Source of the DNA: an uncultured Prevotella sp.
GTDB taxonomy: Bacteria > Bacteroidota > Bacteroidia > Bacteroidales > Bacteroidaceae
Assembly: GCA_934204655.1 (NCBI GenBank)
Contig: CAKPZJ010000014.1
Coordinates: forward strand, 1 to 62,205
Reading direction: 5' to 3'
DNA: 62,205 nt
Shown one piece after another: positions 34,371 to 44,382 of this stretch (positions within the stretch are counted from its first letter, which is position 1; each line of letters starts with the position of its first letter). Both the position numbers and the translations under genes were made by a program. Below the pieces are notes generated by a model. The model was given only the letters and a program-made list of their open reading frames with translations. It searched no databases and was not told the origin of the DNA.

Positions 34371-37133
34371 ATGAACAAACTGTTTCTCTTAGATGCCTAC
34401 GCGCTCATCTACCGCTCGTACTACGCATTTATAAAAAATCCCCGCATCAACTCCAAGGGTCTCAACACGTCGGCCATCATGGGGTTTATGAACACCCTGA
34501 ACGAGGTGCTTACCAAGCAGCGTCCAGCCTACATCGCCGTGGCTTTCGACCATGGCAAAACGTTTCGTAATGAGGCTTTTCCAGCCTATAAGGCACAGCG
34601 CGAGGAAACTCCCGAGGACATCAAGGCCAGCGTGCCCATCATCAAGCGCATCCTGGAAGCCTACCATATACCCATCCTGCAGGTCGATGGTTTCGAGGCC
34701 GACGATGTCATAGGCACCGTGGCTACCCTGGCCTCGCGCGAGGGTATCGAGACTTACATGCTCACCCCCGATAAGGACTACGGGCAGCTGGTACGACCCA
34801 ACGTGTTTATCTTCCGACCCAGGCATGGCGGCGGCTATGACACCTTAGGCGTAACTGAGATTACCGAGAAGTACGGCCTGACCTCGGCGGCCCAGGTGGT
34901 AGACCTCTTAGCCCTCATGGGCGACTCGGCCGACAACTTCCCGGGCTGCCCGGGTGTGGGCGAGAAGACCGCGACCAAGTTGATACAGCAGTTTGGCAGC
35001 GTAGACAATATGCTGGCCCACACGGACCAAATCAAGGGTAAGTTGCGCGAGAAGGTAGAGGCCGCCACCGACGACATCCGCATGAGTTACTTCTTGGCCA
35101 CCATCCGCACCGACGTGCCGGTAACCTTGGACTTGGAAAAGATGAAGGTGACCGAACCCAATGCCGCCATGCTCGAACCCATACTCACCGAACTGGAATT
35201 TAAGGCCATGGCGGACAAGTTGCTGAAGAAGGCGCCAAGTGCCCCGAAAACGGCCAGTTCTGAGCTCGATATCTTTGGCGAATTTGCGGCCACTGGCCCA
35301 GGTGTCTCAGAAAACGCGAAATATGAGACGGCTAAAACCACTCCTCACGAGTACGTTCTTGTTGATACAGAGAACGAAGCGCGCGAATTATGTGACTTTT
35401 TTAGGACAAAAGAAATTGTCAGTATAGATACCGAGACCACTTCTACCTCGCCCATTGATGCCGAATTGGTGGGATTGAGCTTCGCGGCCGACGAGTTTAA
35501 GGCCTTCTACGTGCCTGTGGCGGCCGACCGTGAAAAAGCATTAACGATTGTAAATATATTCAAGCCCATCTACGAAGACACCACCATCATGAAAGTTGGG
35601 CAAAACATCAAGTACGACATGGAGGTACTGGCCCGCTATGGGGTGACCATCCGGGGCAAGCTCTTTGACACCATGCTGGCCCACTATGTACTCCAGCCCG
35701 AGCTACACCATAACATGGACTACATGGCCGAGACCTTGTTGGGCTACCAGACCATCCACATAGAAGAGCTCATCGGTCCCAAGGGTCGAGGGCAACTCTC
35801 CATGCGCGATGTGGCCCCCGACACGATATGCGAGTACGCCGCCGAGGATGCCGACATCACCCTGCGACTGAAGAATGTGCTCGAGCCACGTCTGCAGGAG
35901 GCCGGGGCCGAGCGCCTGTTCTGGGATATAGAGATGCCACTGGTTCCGGTACTGGCCGAGATGGAACTCAACGGTGTAATGATAGACACTGGCTCGCTCC
36001 AGGAAACGTCAAAGATTTTCAACGCCCGTCTGGCTGAGATAGAGCAGAAGATTTACAGCGAGGCAGGCGAGAGCTTCAACATAGCGAGCCCCAAGCAGGT
36101 GGGCGAGATACTCTTTGGCAAGATGCAGATAGTAGACAAGCCCAAGAAGACCAAGACGGGCCAGTACGTAACCTCCGAGGAGGTGCTCACGCAGCTGCGC
36201 AACAAGGCGCCGATAGTCGATGACATACTGACGCACAGAGGATTGAAAAAACTCCTTGGCACCTACGTCGATGCCCTCCCTCGCCTTATCAACCCCCGTA
36301 CCGGCCACATTCATACCAGCTTCAACCAGGCTGTTACTGCTACCGGCCGGCTCAGTTCTTCTGACCCCAACCTTCAGAATATACCCATCCGCGACGACGA
36401 TGGTAAAGAGATACGCAAGTGCTTCATACCAGAGCCGGGCTGTCTGTTCTTTTCAGCAGACTATTCACAGATAGAGCTGCGCATCATGGCCCACTTGTCA
36501 CAGGACGAGCACATGCTCGAAGCCTTCCGGACGGGCACTGACATACACGCAGCCACTGCGGCCAAGATATGGCATATACCCGTGAGCGAGGTGACTCCCG
36601 ACCAGCGCAAGAAGGCCAAACAGGCCAACTTTGGCATCATCTACGGCATCAGCACCTACGGCCTGGCCCAGCGTATGAACATCGATAACCGCGAGGCGCG
36701 ACAGCTTATAGACGACTATTTTGCCACCTTCCCCAAGGTTCGGGCTTACATGGAGAGCGCCAAGGAACTCTGCCGACAGCGAGGGTATGCCGAGACCATC
36801 TTCCACCGCCGCCGCTATCTGCCAGACATCACCTCGCGCAACGCCACGGTACGCGGCTTTGCCGAGCGCAATGCCATTAATGCGCCCATACAGGGCTCTG
36901 AGGCCGACATCATCAAGGTGGCGATGATAAACATCTACCGGAGATTTAAGGCAGAGGGCATACGCTCTAAGATGATACTCCAGGTACACGACGAGCTCAA
37001 CTTCAGCGTGCTGCCCGAGGAGCGCAGCCGGGTGGAGCACATCGTTATCGAGGAGATGCAGAACGCCTACCCGCTCAGCGTACCCCTCACGGCCGACGCA
37101 GGCTGGGGCCACAACTGGCTGGAGGCACATTAG
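34371..37133 (+). CDS. polA: DNA polymerase I
   Basis: Repair and Okazaki-fragment polymerase. The 920-residue product has all three parts: the 5' nuclease (about 1-290; DGFEADDVIGT and GDSADNFPGCPGVGEKTA), the 3'-5' proofreading exonuclease (about 320-510; the DxE metal motif is intact in SIDTETTS, so proofreading should be active), and the family A polymerase (motif A DYSQIELR, motif B RKKAKQANFGIIYG, motif C QVHDEL). Length matches the E. coli enzyme. It is followed by a GC-rich inverted repeat and then a membrane protein gene. Confidence 0.97.
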   Translation: MNKLFLLDAYALIYRSYYAFIKNPRINSKGLNTSAIMGFMNTLNEVLTKQRPAYIAVAFDHGKTFRNEAFPAYKAQREETPEDIKASVPIIKRILEAYHIPILQVDGFEADDVIGTVATLASREGIETYMLTPDKDYGQLVRPNVFIFRPRHGGGYDTLGVTEITEKYGLTSAAQVVDLLALMGDSADNFPGCPGVGEKTATKLIQQFGSVDNMLAHTDQIKGKLREKVEAATDDIRMSYFLATIRTDVPVTLDLEKMKVTEPNAAMLEPILTELEFKAMADKLLKKAPSAPKTASSELDIFGEFAATGPGVSENAKYETAKTTPHEYVLVDTENEARELCDFFRTKEIVSIDTETTSTSPIDAELVGLSFAADEFKAFYVPVAADREKALTIVNIFKPIYEDTTIMKVGQNIKYDMEVLARYGVTIRGKLFDTMLAHYVLQPELHHNMDYMAETLLGYQTIHIEELIGPKGRGQLSMRDVAPDTICEYAAEDADITLRLKNVLEPRLQEAGAERLFWDIEMPLVPVLAEMELNGVMIDTGSLQETSKIFNARLAEIEQKIYSEAGESFNIASPKQVGEILFGKMQIVDKPKKTKTGQYVTSEEVLTQLRNKAPIVDDILTHRGLKKLLGTYVDALPRLINPRTGHIHTSFNQAVTATGRLSSSDPNLQNIPIRDDDGKEIRKCFIPEPGCLFFSADYSQIELRIMAHLSQDEHMLEAFRTGTDIHAATAAKIWHIPVSEVTPDQRKKAKQANFGIIYGISTYGLAQRMNIDNREARQLIDDYFATFPKVRAYMESAKELCRQRGYAETIFHRRRYLPDITSRNATVRGFAERNAINAPIQGSEADIIKVAMINIYRRFKAEGIRSKMILQVHDELNFSVLPEERSRVEHIVIEEMQNAYPLSVPLTADAGWGHNWLEAH

Positions 37134-37134
37134 A

Positions 37135-37280
37135 AAGCCCTCCCCAGCCCTCCCCAAGGGAGGAAACCGCAATACTAACCAAAAGAGGGGCCCTCCCCTA
37201 CCCTCCCCAAGGGAGGGAGATTTTCAGTTACCATCAGCTTACTGCTCCCTCCCTTGGGGAGGGTTGGGGTGGGCTCCTAT
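37135..37280. repeat. CCCTCCCC/GGGGAGGG intergenic inverted repeat
   Basis: CCCTCCCCAAGGGAGGGA (37201-37218) is perfectly complementary to TCCCTCCCTTGGGGAGGG (37246-37263); weaker pairing extends each arm by about 12 bases. A third partial copy lies at 37138-37163. GGGGAGGGTTGGGGTGGG is also a potential G-quadruplex. Repeats of this type are, as I recall, frequent in Bacteroidetes genomes. Confidence 0.8.
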
Positions 37281-37290
37281 TTAATTTTAT

Positions 37291-38412
37291 ATGAAAACCT
37301 ACAGAATCCTATCACTGCTTTTCTGCCTGTGCGTAGCTACCCTGGCACAGGCTCAGACCTATGTAGTAGACTGCCTGGTGGCTCCCGAGCTCAAGGCAGT
37401 GGCTGCCAGTAAACCCACCGATTATGACGGCACACGCACGGTACTCTACCTGCGCAACGGAGCACTCGTACAGGTAGTGGGACGTAAGGTGACGGGGCCC
37501 GACGGCCAGTCGGCCGCACACACTGCCAGCGCGGGCGACACGCTGGATGCCAGACAGATTAAGGCTGTCATAGTCTACCAGGGCAAACGCTATCTGGCCG
37601 AAGCCCGATGGCTGCGCTATAGCGACCAGAACCCCTCCTCAGCCTCCGATATATTTGCTTCGGACAACTTCAGACCACGGCCCCAACTATCGCGGTGGCT
37701 CCAGCTGCCCCGGATAGACATGCACGCTGCCACCACGCGCACCCTCTACAGCCCCATGTTGCCCTTGGTGGCCCTACTGCTCATGGCCATGGCCGTATGG
37801 CTCATCTTGCGCACCCGGTTCATACTCCTGTCGGCCCTGCCGTTCATGGCAGCCGCCGCCATAGTGGCCTATATGGCGGTGATGATAGACTGGGATGCCC
37901 TGTGGTGGTGCAACCCCGACTACGTAGGTCTGCCTAAAGCCATCGGGGGAGCGCTGCTCGTGGCCCTGTTCATGGTATTAGCTTTCTGTTACATGTTCTG
38001 TGTAACGCTGTTTGCCAACCATTCGCTCTTAGTATGGCCCTTCGTCATAGGCTATCTGGCGCAGTGGCCCGCCCTGCTGCTGTCGTACCAGCTCACGGGC
38101 AGCCTGTGGCCCGCCTTCCTGGTGTGCTATGGCATCCCGATACTCATCAACGCCCTGCGCGCACGCCTCTATGGCGTGGTCATGACGGTCATAGGCATCG
38201 TGGCGCTCCATGTCTTTGTGGTCATGCTGGCCGTGGTGGTTCAGATTTCGCTCTGGATACTCATGGCCGTGGCCCTCGCCTCGCCCGTGATAGGCATCAC
38301 CCTGTCGACCCTCATCGGCAAGTTTGTCCGCGAGGGCAAACAGCAGTGGGTATGGCGCGACGGCCGAGCCCAATACGTGTGGCACAAGCACCCCACCGAC
38401 CGCACCGTATAG
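37291..38412 (+). CDS. Multi-pass membrane protein with signal peptide, unknown function
   Basis: The 373-residue product has a signal peptide (about 1-22, ending LAQAQ), an extracytoplasmic domain of about 130 residues beginning TYVVDCLV, and then seven or eight hydrophobic helices from about residue 153 to 345, ending in a basic cytoplasmic tail (VWRDGRAQYVWHKH). No family is recognised. It follows polA after an inverted repeat and is probably transcribed separately. Composition matches the surrounding chromosome, so it is probably resident and not a recent insert. Confidence 0.7.
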   Translation: MKTYRILSLLFCLCVATLAQAQTYVVDCLVAPELKAVAASKPTDYDGTRTVLYLRNGALVQVVGRKVTGPDGQSAAHTASAGDTLDARQIKAVIVYQGKRYLAEARWLRYSDQNPSSASDIFASDNFRPRPQLSRWLQLPRIDMHAATTRTLYSPMLPLVALLLMAMAVWLILRTRFILLSALPFMAAAAIVAYMAVMIDWDALWWCNPDYVGLPKAIGGALLVALFMVLAFCYMFCVTLFANHSLLVWPFVIGYLAQWPALLLSYQLTGSLWPAFLVCYGIPILINALRARLYGVVMTVIGIVALHVFVVMLAVVVQISLWILMAVALASPVIGITLSTLIGKFVREGKQQWVWRDGRAQYVWHKHPTDRTV

Positions 38413-38566
38413 CACAACCATGGCCCCCGCAGCGGCCCTCATCGCCCTGCCGCTGCGGAGCCGTGCCGTGGGTGTGCCGATACCTCCAGAATGTAAAAAT
38501 CATGCTTTTTAGGGCTGTTATCAAAGAAATTAAAACTTTTATAGTGCTTATTTAGATATTTTTGCT

Positions 38567-38574
38567 TAACTTTG
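38567..38574 (+). promoter_or_regulatory. DUF805 gene promoter -7 box
   Basis: TAACTTTG, 80 bases before the DUF805 ATG. Confidence 0.55.
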
Positions 38575-38654
38575 CTTTTGTACAGATGGTTAATGCCACC
38601 TTACGGAGCATCAGATAAACAACTATAGTATTCATTCTAAAAAACCACACAACT

Positions 38655-39047
38655 ATGACACTTACCCAGTCAGTCAAGAGCGTATTCAGTAAGTACGCCA
38701 CATTCACAGGACGCGCCAGCCGCTCAGAGTATTGGTACTTCACCCTGTTTAACATTATCGCCATCGTGGCCTTGGTCATCATAAGCACCGTCATAGGCGC
38801 TGCTGCCGGAGGTTCTGACGGCGCCCTGGGTGGCCTGCTTGTTGGCTATATTCTCTATGCCGTCTATGGCTTAGGCGTGCTGATACCCTCGCTGGCCGTT
38901 ACTGTTCGCCGACTGCACGACACTAACAACAGCGGATGGTTGATTCTCATAGGCCTGATACCGTGTATAGGCAGCGTAGTCCTGCTGGTATTCATGATAC
39001 TACAGGGTACCAATGGCGAGAACAAGTACGGCAATATTCCCGAATAG
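38655..39047 (+). CDS. DUF805 membrane protein
   Basis: The 130-residue protein is a typical DUF805 inner-membrane protein: N-terminal YATFTGRASRSEYWYF, three to four transmembrane helices, and the conserved RRLHDTNNSGW segment before the last helix. The family is widespread, with no established biochemical role, and is sometimes placed near stress or phage-related functions in other bacteria. It has its own promoter box and a strong terminator, so it is probably monocistronic. Confidence 0.9.
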   Translation: MTLTQSVKSVFSKYATFTGRASRSEYWYFTLFNIIAIVALVIISTVIGAAAGGSDGALGGLLVGYILYAVYGLGVLIPSLAVTVRRLHDTNNSGWLILIGLIPCIGSVVLLVFMILQGTNGENKYGNIPE

Positions 39048-39102
39048 TGCTATGCCCGTGAGGGCAGAGATGATAATAAATTTTTCATAAAAGATTAGTT
39101 GG

Positions 39103-39143
39103 GGCGCCCAGAGGATGCAGTGGCATTACTCGGGCGCCTTTTT
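39103..39143 (+). terminator. Terminator of the DUF805 gene
   Basis: GGCGCCC (39103-39109) pairs with GGGCGCC (39132-39138), followed by TTTTT. Confidence 0.75.
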
Positions 39144-39255
39144 CGTATCCTGAACGTACCCGGGGAGACGAGGCAATGGCCTATTTTAGTAAAATGAAGT
39201 GCCATTGGAAAGCCAATAACCACCACGGGAAATAAAAAGACCGGCTTTCATGGAG

Positions 39256-40190
39256 AAAGGTAAAAAAGTAAAAAGGTAAAAGAGTAAAAAGCACTGCCTG
39301 AGGATTGTACTTGCCAAACCAGCAATCACTGCGAGAAAAGAAAAGACCAACCTCTACATTCAGAAAGACCGGTCTTTAGCTTTCTAAAGACGGCTTCCAG
39401 CTCGCTAATGACGGCTCCCTGCATCGTAAAGGTCGGTCTTTTCATTCACCAACGACCTTCTTGGGGGAAATATAGACATCACGCCCATAGAGGAGATACC
39501 CCCGCTTGCAGCGCGCGCTGCAAGCGCAGCAGCATAGAGCCTGGGGCAACGCCCCAGGTATCGTCACCATACACGCAATGCGCGCTGTAGGTGCAAAAGA
39601 AGTGCAAGCTGAGTGCCACGAGCGTGCTCGGATGGCCGAGGCGCAGCCTGTTTACTATAAAAATAGCCGTAGGCGTTACCGCAGCAAGCCTACCCATGGG
39701 CGAGGCGATACCCGTTAGTATAATGGGGCTATTGGCATTATCCCCTGTGGTAACGCCTACGGCTACTTTTGCGCCTGTAGCGCGACAATAGTTTGGTGGT
39801 TGTGTACCTGGGGCGTTGCCCCAGGCTCTATACTGCTGCGCTTTCAGCGCGCGTTGACCACACGGGGTTGCCCGTGGCATCATGGGCATTGTCCCTCGCC
39901 ATCACCTATGCCATTAGGAGGCGTGTTTTCAGCGCGCGTTGCCCACATGGGGTTGCCCGTGGCATCATGGGCACTGTCCCTCGCCATCACCTATGCCCTT
40001 AGGAGGCGTGTTTTCAGCGCGCGTTAGACACACGGTGCTATTTATGGAAATCGTTGAAAAATATGATAGTTGCCATTAGTGTGCAGGAAAGCATCGCCAA
40101 CGCACAGCGAGCGCTTTTTACTTTTTTACTCTTTTACCTTTTTACCTTTCAAGGGTGCTTTTTTACTTTTCAAAAGTCCCTTTTTACACG
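39256..40190. repeat. Composite intergenic repeat, copy A
   Basis: Mirrored A-rich tracts (39256-39292; reversed 40115-40190) enclose, in order: short GACCG elements (about 39350-39445), an inverted-repeat element with arms about 39511-39560 and 39805-39854 (GCCTGGGGCAACGCCCCAGG inner stem), tandem ~84-bp units (about 39846-40030), and a segment with AAGCATCGCCAACGCACAGC. Between the arms lies a 100-bp core (39665-39764) bounded by AGCCGTAGGCGTTACC and its complement. No gene is supported in 39048-40199. Confidence 0.85.
39665..39764 (+). repeat. 100-bp core cassette, copy A
   Basis: Bounded by AGCCGTAGGCGTTACC and GGTAACGCCTACGGCT. Identical by eye to 48179-48278, but flanked by the outer segments in the opposite orientation. 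Confidence 0.8.
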
Positions 40191-40199
40191 TAGCGGCTA

Positions 40200-42194
40200 T
40201 CAGAAGCGCAGGCGCAGCTGCATTTCTACATCTGTCTGCGAGCTACGGTCTATCTGTTGCAGCCCCGACGATATGTGGTCGCGGTCCATATAGTTGGTGG
40301 TGCCTGCCCGGACAGCCGCCTGGACATGGCGCGACAGGTCGGCACGCACGCTCACCGCGTAGTGCAGTCCCTGGCCGTAGTACGAGGGGAACCCAAAGGT
40401 ATAGAGCAGGCCGCGCTCGTAGTAGTAGAGCCGGCTCTCGTAGTCGTCGGTATCAAAGTAGGCCACCGAGCCACTGACCTGCCAGCGGTCGGTGCCATAG
40501 CGCAGCCACTGGCCCACCAGCCACCCTAAGCTGCCACGGCCCTTGGCGCTGTAAGCCACGCCCACTACCGACTTGGCGCCCACCCTACCCCACTGGCCCG
40601 CTACCGATGTCTGGCCGCGGTGGGTGGCATAGTCTATCAGGTGGCTGTGGTCGGCGGCATCAGTCTGGCGATGCTTCAGACGGTAGCGCGTCTGCCACAC
40701 CACACTGCCACGCCTGTATTCGGCCTCAAGCAGATGGTCCCACACGTGCGAGGAGAACGACAGACCGTAACGGGGCCACGCGAAGTAAGCGTAGTCGGTA
40801 TAGGCACGTGCCGTCCAGCCGTGCGGCAGGCTCCACTGAGCACCTAAGTACACGCCACTCTCGTTGCTCACCTGTCCGCCCTCGGCAATGCTACGGCCCT
40901 GCAACGCGTGGTAACGATAGCTGTAGAAACGCTGCACGGCCATGAGCGAAAGGCGCTGTACAGGACTGTACACGACGCGGTTAACCGTGGCCAAGCCACC
41001 CCCGTCGCCCATGGCCGTCTCGCCCGTCAGCTCGAAGCCGTGGGCCCTGTAGGCATAGTCTACACTCAGGTTCCAGAAACCACTCCCCATGGGCGCGTAG
41101 CGGCGGTAGAGGGCGGTGGTGTCGGGGCGCAGCGGGCGGTTGTAGTGGCTGTACACCCCCGACAGCCCTACCCTGAGCCCGCCATGGCTATAGGCCACAC
41201 TGGCACCCCCTAATGCCTGCGCGGTATTGTGGCGGCGGTCTATCTCGCTCTGCGTACGATGATAGCCCGTGCGCAACAGCGTGGCCACGGTGGCCGAGTC
41301 GGCGTTGAGCGTGGCGTCTACCCACCGATACGACCCAAAGAGCGTTACCGCCACCCGTCTGGTAAGCGCCATGGTGGCCGCGGCACCCTGCAGATAGTTA
41401 GCCTCCGAGCGCGACGAGTGCCCGGTTATCACCGGGGCCGTGCGCCCCATGGTGCTGAGTACGGCCAACTTGCCAAAGCCGTAGTTGGTATTCATTATCA
41501 GCCCCATACCTAAGCGCAGCCGGTAACGCCCCACCACCAGCGAGCGCAACCACCCCCGGTGGCGCAGCTGCAGGTAGAACGAGTAGTAGTCGTAACCCAG
41601 CCGGTTGGGGCCCGCCATAAACGGCTCGCCCGCATCCTGGGCACCCACGAGGGCGGCCCGCACGTCCTGACCGTAGTTATAGGTATAGCGCATCCAGTGG
41701 CGGTAGGGGTAGCCCTGATAGCCCTCATGGTCGCCCCGGCGGTCATAGCAGGGCAGCCCCATGTAGGCCACGGCCTCATGATGGCCGTAGCGTAGCAAGT
41801 CGGCCATGGTAAGCCGATGGCCCGCCTGCTCAGGCTCGCCCAGGTAGGCAAAGTAGGGCAGCAGTCCGCGCAGCCGGTCATCGCCTATACCGGCCACGCG
41901 CAGCTCATCCCAGGAGCGTATGGCCCCCACACGGTCGCGATAGGCTATCAGACTGACCATCTGGTCGTAGGTAAGCAGCGGCAGACGCTCCATATCCTCG
42001 CGCTGGGCCGTGTTCAGGTTCAGCCGGTTAGCAGCCAGCTCGCACAGGTCGTCGTAGCGCGCCTCCAAGTCGGCCGACTCCACATCCTCTGCCAGCCCCG
42101 TCTGCGCCAGATACTCCTCCCAGGGCTGGCGTGTCTGCGCCGGCAGCACCGTGGCCATGGCCGCCATTATCAGTATAAGCAAGATACGTGTCAT
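40200..42194 (-). CDS. Helix-hairpin-helix protein with outer-membrane beta-barrel region
   Basis: The 664-residue product has a signal peptide (ending VLPAQ), an N-terminal ComEA-like helix-hairpin-helix region (about residues 30-110; RLNLNTAQREDMERLPLLTYDQ, then SWDELRVAGIGDDRLRGL), and a long C-terminal part of alternating Tyr/Gly-rich strands ending LQLRLRF, typical of an outer-membrane barrel with a terminal Phe. The start at 42194 is chosen over 42248 because of the signal peptide and the -7 box at 42218. A DNA-binding-type HhH fused to a barrel suggests surface DNA handling, but this is inference. Confidence 0.8.
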   Translation of the reverse strand: MTRILLILIMAAMATVLPAQTRQPWEEYLAQTGLAEDVESADLEARYDDLCELAANRLNLNTAQREDMERLPLLTYDQMVSLIAYRDRVGAIRSWDELRVAGIGDDRLRGLLPYFAYLGEPEQAGHRLTMADLLRYGHHEAVAYMGLPCYDRRGDHEGYQGYPYRHWMRYTYNYGQDVRAALVGAQDAGEPFMAGPNRLGYDYYSFYLQLRHRGWLRSLVVGRYRLRLGMGLIMNTNYGFGKLAVLSTMGRTAPVITGHSSRSEANYLQGAAATMALTRRVAVTLFGSYRWVDATLNADSATVATLLRTGYHRTQSEIDRRHNTAQALGGASVAYSHGGLRVGLSGVYSHYNRPLRPDTTALYRRYAPMGSGFWNLSVDYAYRAHGFELTGETAMGDGGGLATVNRVVYSPVQRLSLMAVQRFYSYRYHALQGRSIAEGGQVSNESGVYLGAQWSLPHGWTARAYTDYAYFAWPRYGLSFSSHVWDHLLEAEYRRGSVVWQTRYRLKHRQTDAADHSHLIDYATHRGQTSVAGQWGRVGAKSVVGVAYSAKGRGSLGWLVGQWLRYGTDRWQVSGSVAYFDTDDYESRLYYYERGLLYTFGFPSYYGQGLHYAVSVRADLSRHVQAAVRAGTTNYMDRDHISSGLQQIDRSSQTDVEMQLRLRF

Positions 42195-42217
42195 AAGTAC
42201 ACAGGTAGAAAGACTTA

Positions 42218-42225
42218 CAAATGTA
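42218..42225 (-). promoter_or_regulatory. HhH/outer-membrane gene promoter -7 box
   Basis: The minus strand reads TACATTTG, 23 bases before the chosen ATG. Confidence 0.55.
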
Positions 42226-42287
42226 AGAAAAACAGAGTAACTGAGCAAATATCCCCGAAATTATTTCACTACATGGATAATTATCGC

Positions 42288-42295
42288 TACATTTG
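42288..42295 (+). promoter_or_regulatory. DUF4294 gene promoter -7 box
   Basis: TACATTTG ends only 5 bases before the ATG at 42301, implying a leaderless or nearly leaderless transcript. Confidence 0.55.
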
Positions 42296-42300
42296 CGCCG

Positions 42301-42951
42301 ATGAAGAGAGTGTGTCTTGCGATAATGACGGCCCTGACCCTGATGGCTGCCCTGCCTGCCGGGGCTCAGACGGTACGGCCCCAGACGGTGAACCCCGAGG
42401 ACCGAGAGGTAGATATGGAGAACCCCACCTTTGTGCCGATGGTCAAGGTGGGCAAGGTGCTCCTGGGCCGCGACTCCATACAGTACGTAGAGCTCAACAA
42501 CATCTATGTCTACCCCAAGCCCGTGTTCCAGGATGCCCGCCAGATGCAGGCTTACAACCGCCTGGTGTATAATGTCAAGAAGGTGCTTCCTATCGCTAAG
42601 GAGTGCCGCGCTATCATTATCGAAACCTACGATTACTTACAGACCCTGCCCAACAAAGAGGCTCGCGACCGCCACCTGAAGCTCGTCGAGAAGGGTATCA
42701 AGACCGAATACACGCCCCGCATGAAGAAGCTCACTTACCAACAGGGCAAGCTGCTCATCAAACTTATCTACCGCGAGTGCAACTCTTCTTCGTACAATCT
42801 TATCCAGTCTTTCTTCGGGCCTACCCGTGCTGGTGTCTATCAAGCTTTTGCCTGGCTCTTCGGTGCGAGCCTCCGCAAGGGTTACGACCCTAACGGCGTA
42901 GACCGTATCACGGAGCGCGTGGTACGCCAAGTGGAGAGCGGCCAGATCTGA
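42301..42951 (+). CDS. DUF4294 exported protein
   Basis: The 216-residue product has a signal peptide (about 1-22, ending PAGAQ) and a DUF4294 domain (about 55-205; VELNNIYVYPKPVF at its start and YRECNSSSYNLIQSFFG near its end). The family is restricted to Bacteroidetes, with no known activity. The start is fixed by the signal peptide, yet the -7 box ends 5 bases before it, so the mRNA would have almost no leader. It is divergent from the HhH barrel gene, with 106 bases between the two ATGs. Confidence 0.87.
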   Translation: MKRVCLAIMTALTLMAALPAGAQTVRPQTVNPEDREVDMENPTFVPMVKVGKVLLGRDSIQYVELNNIYVYPKPVFQDARQMQAYNRLVYNVKKVLPIAKECRAIIIETYDYLQTLPNKEARDRHLKLVEKGIKTEYTPRMKKLTYQQGKLLIKLIYRECNSSSYNLIQSFFGPTRAGVYQAFAWLFGASLRKGYDPNGVDRITERVVRQVESGQI

Positions 42952-43074
42952 GGCCACGGCCCCACCTGCCGCCACTACCCTGCCCCACACCCTGACGGTT
43001 CGCCCATACACACTGACCACCAACAAAAAGGGGAAACGCCGCGCGCTTCCCCCTATCTGTACATCTATAACAGG

Positions 43075-44364
43075 CTATACACCCTTGTGGGTCATAATAC
43101 GGAGCACCATATCGTCGGTGGCACACATGGCCTCCTTGCCTATGCTGGTCAGGTTGCGTATAGAGCGGTCCACATCGGCATCGATGATACCCTCTACCTC
43201 GGTTACATGCTTGCCCTCGCGCGCCAGCAGGGCCGACAGCAGGGCTGTCGATACCCCCGAGCATATCTTGAGCGAGCAACTGGGCTTGGCACCGTCGCAT
43301 ATCATGCCCGTCAGGTTGGCTATCATGTTCTTCACAGCATGACACAGGTCGGTATAGCTGCCGCCCATGAGGTAGGTGATGCCGCAGCTGGAGCCTATGC
43401 TGGCCACCACACAGCCACAGAGGGCACTCAGCTTGCCCAGGCTCTGCTTGATGTAGATAGCCGTCAGATGGCTCAGCGTAAGGGCCCTTATCAGCTCCTC
43501 CTCGGTATTCTCGTTCTCCTGGGCAAACACCACCACGGGATTGGTGGCACAGATGCCCTGGTTGCCCGACCCACTGTTGCTCATCACGGGTATCATAGCA
43601 CCGCCCATGCGGGCATCGCAGGCCAGGGCGGTCTTAGATATGATGTGCGAGAACATCGTGTTGCCAAAAATGCCGTGACTTAGCGGCCTGTCCATGGTCT
43701 TGCCGAGGCAGTGGCCGTAGTTTCCCTTTACCGACTCGGCTGCGGCGCTCATATTCAGGTCGCGTGTCTTCAGGATAAACCTCAGCTCGTCTATGGGGGC
43801 CGTGGTGGCAAAGTCGTACACCATACGCAGGTCAAGCTCAGGCCCCTCGGCCTCTGTACCGGTGGCCGCCCCCTGTCGGTTGTCGGCCATCACGTTGCCG
43901 TTGCGCTCCTCGTACACTATGCGGGTATGGTCGGTGGCTATCACGGCCGTGGCCCAGTCGGTATCGGCCTGACAGGTGGTCTCTATGTACAACTTGTCAC
44001 ACTGGCCCATCTTGAGCTGTATGCTAATGCGGTCTTCGGCCACATAGCGTTTACCCTCCTCAAGTATGGCAGGGGTCAGGTCTTTCAGAACCTCCAACTT
44101 GTAGGCCGACTTGCCTACCAGGGCGCCTAAGGCTATGGCTATGGGCAGTCCTATCATACCCGTGCCGGGTATGCCCACCCCCATGGCGTTTTTCAGGATG
44201 TTGGCGCTCAGCCACACCGTTATCTTGGTGGGCACACAGCCCAGCAGCTCGGTGGCGCGGGCCACACACAGCGCTACGGCCATGGGCTCTGTACAGCCCA
44301 CGGCAGGCACCACCTCGCGATTTATCAGCGCCAGGATGCGCGCTCTTGTCTCTCTGTCTATCAT
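43075..44364 (-). CDS. L-cysteine desulfidase/serine dehydratase-like protein (CyuA, UPF0597)
   Basis: The 429-residue product matches the UPF0597/CyuA family, iron-sulfur enzymes that break cysteine down to pyruvate, ammonia and sulfide. Visible landmarks are VGCTEPMAVAL (about residues 22-32), the glycine-rich GIPGTGMIGLPIAIALG (about 63-79), SNSGSGNQGI (about 275-284) and later cysteines in CGCVVA and SCSLKICSG, likely cluster ligands. Length is normal. It follows the transglutaminase-like gene by 18 bases on the same strand. No transporter or regulator adjoins, so in vivo role is inferred. Confidence 0.88.
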   Translation of the reverse strand: MIDRETRARILALINREVVPAVGCTEPMAVALCVARATELLGCVPTKITVWLSANILKNAMGVGIPGTGMIGLPIAIALGALVGKSAYKLEVLKDLTPAILEEGKRYVAEDRISIQLKMGQCDKLYIETTCQADTDWATAVIATDHTRIVYEERNGNVMADNRQGAATGTEAEGPELDLRMVYDFATTAPIDELRFILKTRDLNMSAAAESVKGNYGHCLGKTMDRPLSHGIFGNTMFSHIISKTALACDARMGGAMIPVMSNSGSGNQGICATNPVVVFAQENENTEEELIRALTLSHLTAIYIKQSLGKLSALCGCVVASIGSSCGITYLMGGSYTDLCHAVKNMIANLTGMICDGAKPSCSLKICSGVSTALLSALLAREGKHVTEVEGIIDADVDRSIRNLTSIGKEAMCATDDMVLRIMTHKGV

Positions 44365-44382
44365 AGGTTTCAGTCTTGATGT

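Noticed and set aside
39846..40030. CRISPR-like array
   Set aside because: The ~84-bp tandem units have no unique spacers and no cas genes are present. The 33-bp-period repeats at 20222-20306 and 85-bp units at 1147-1470 are likewise not CRISPR.
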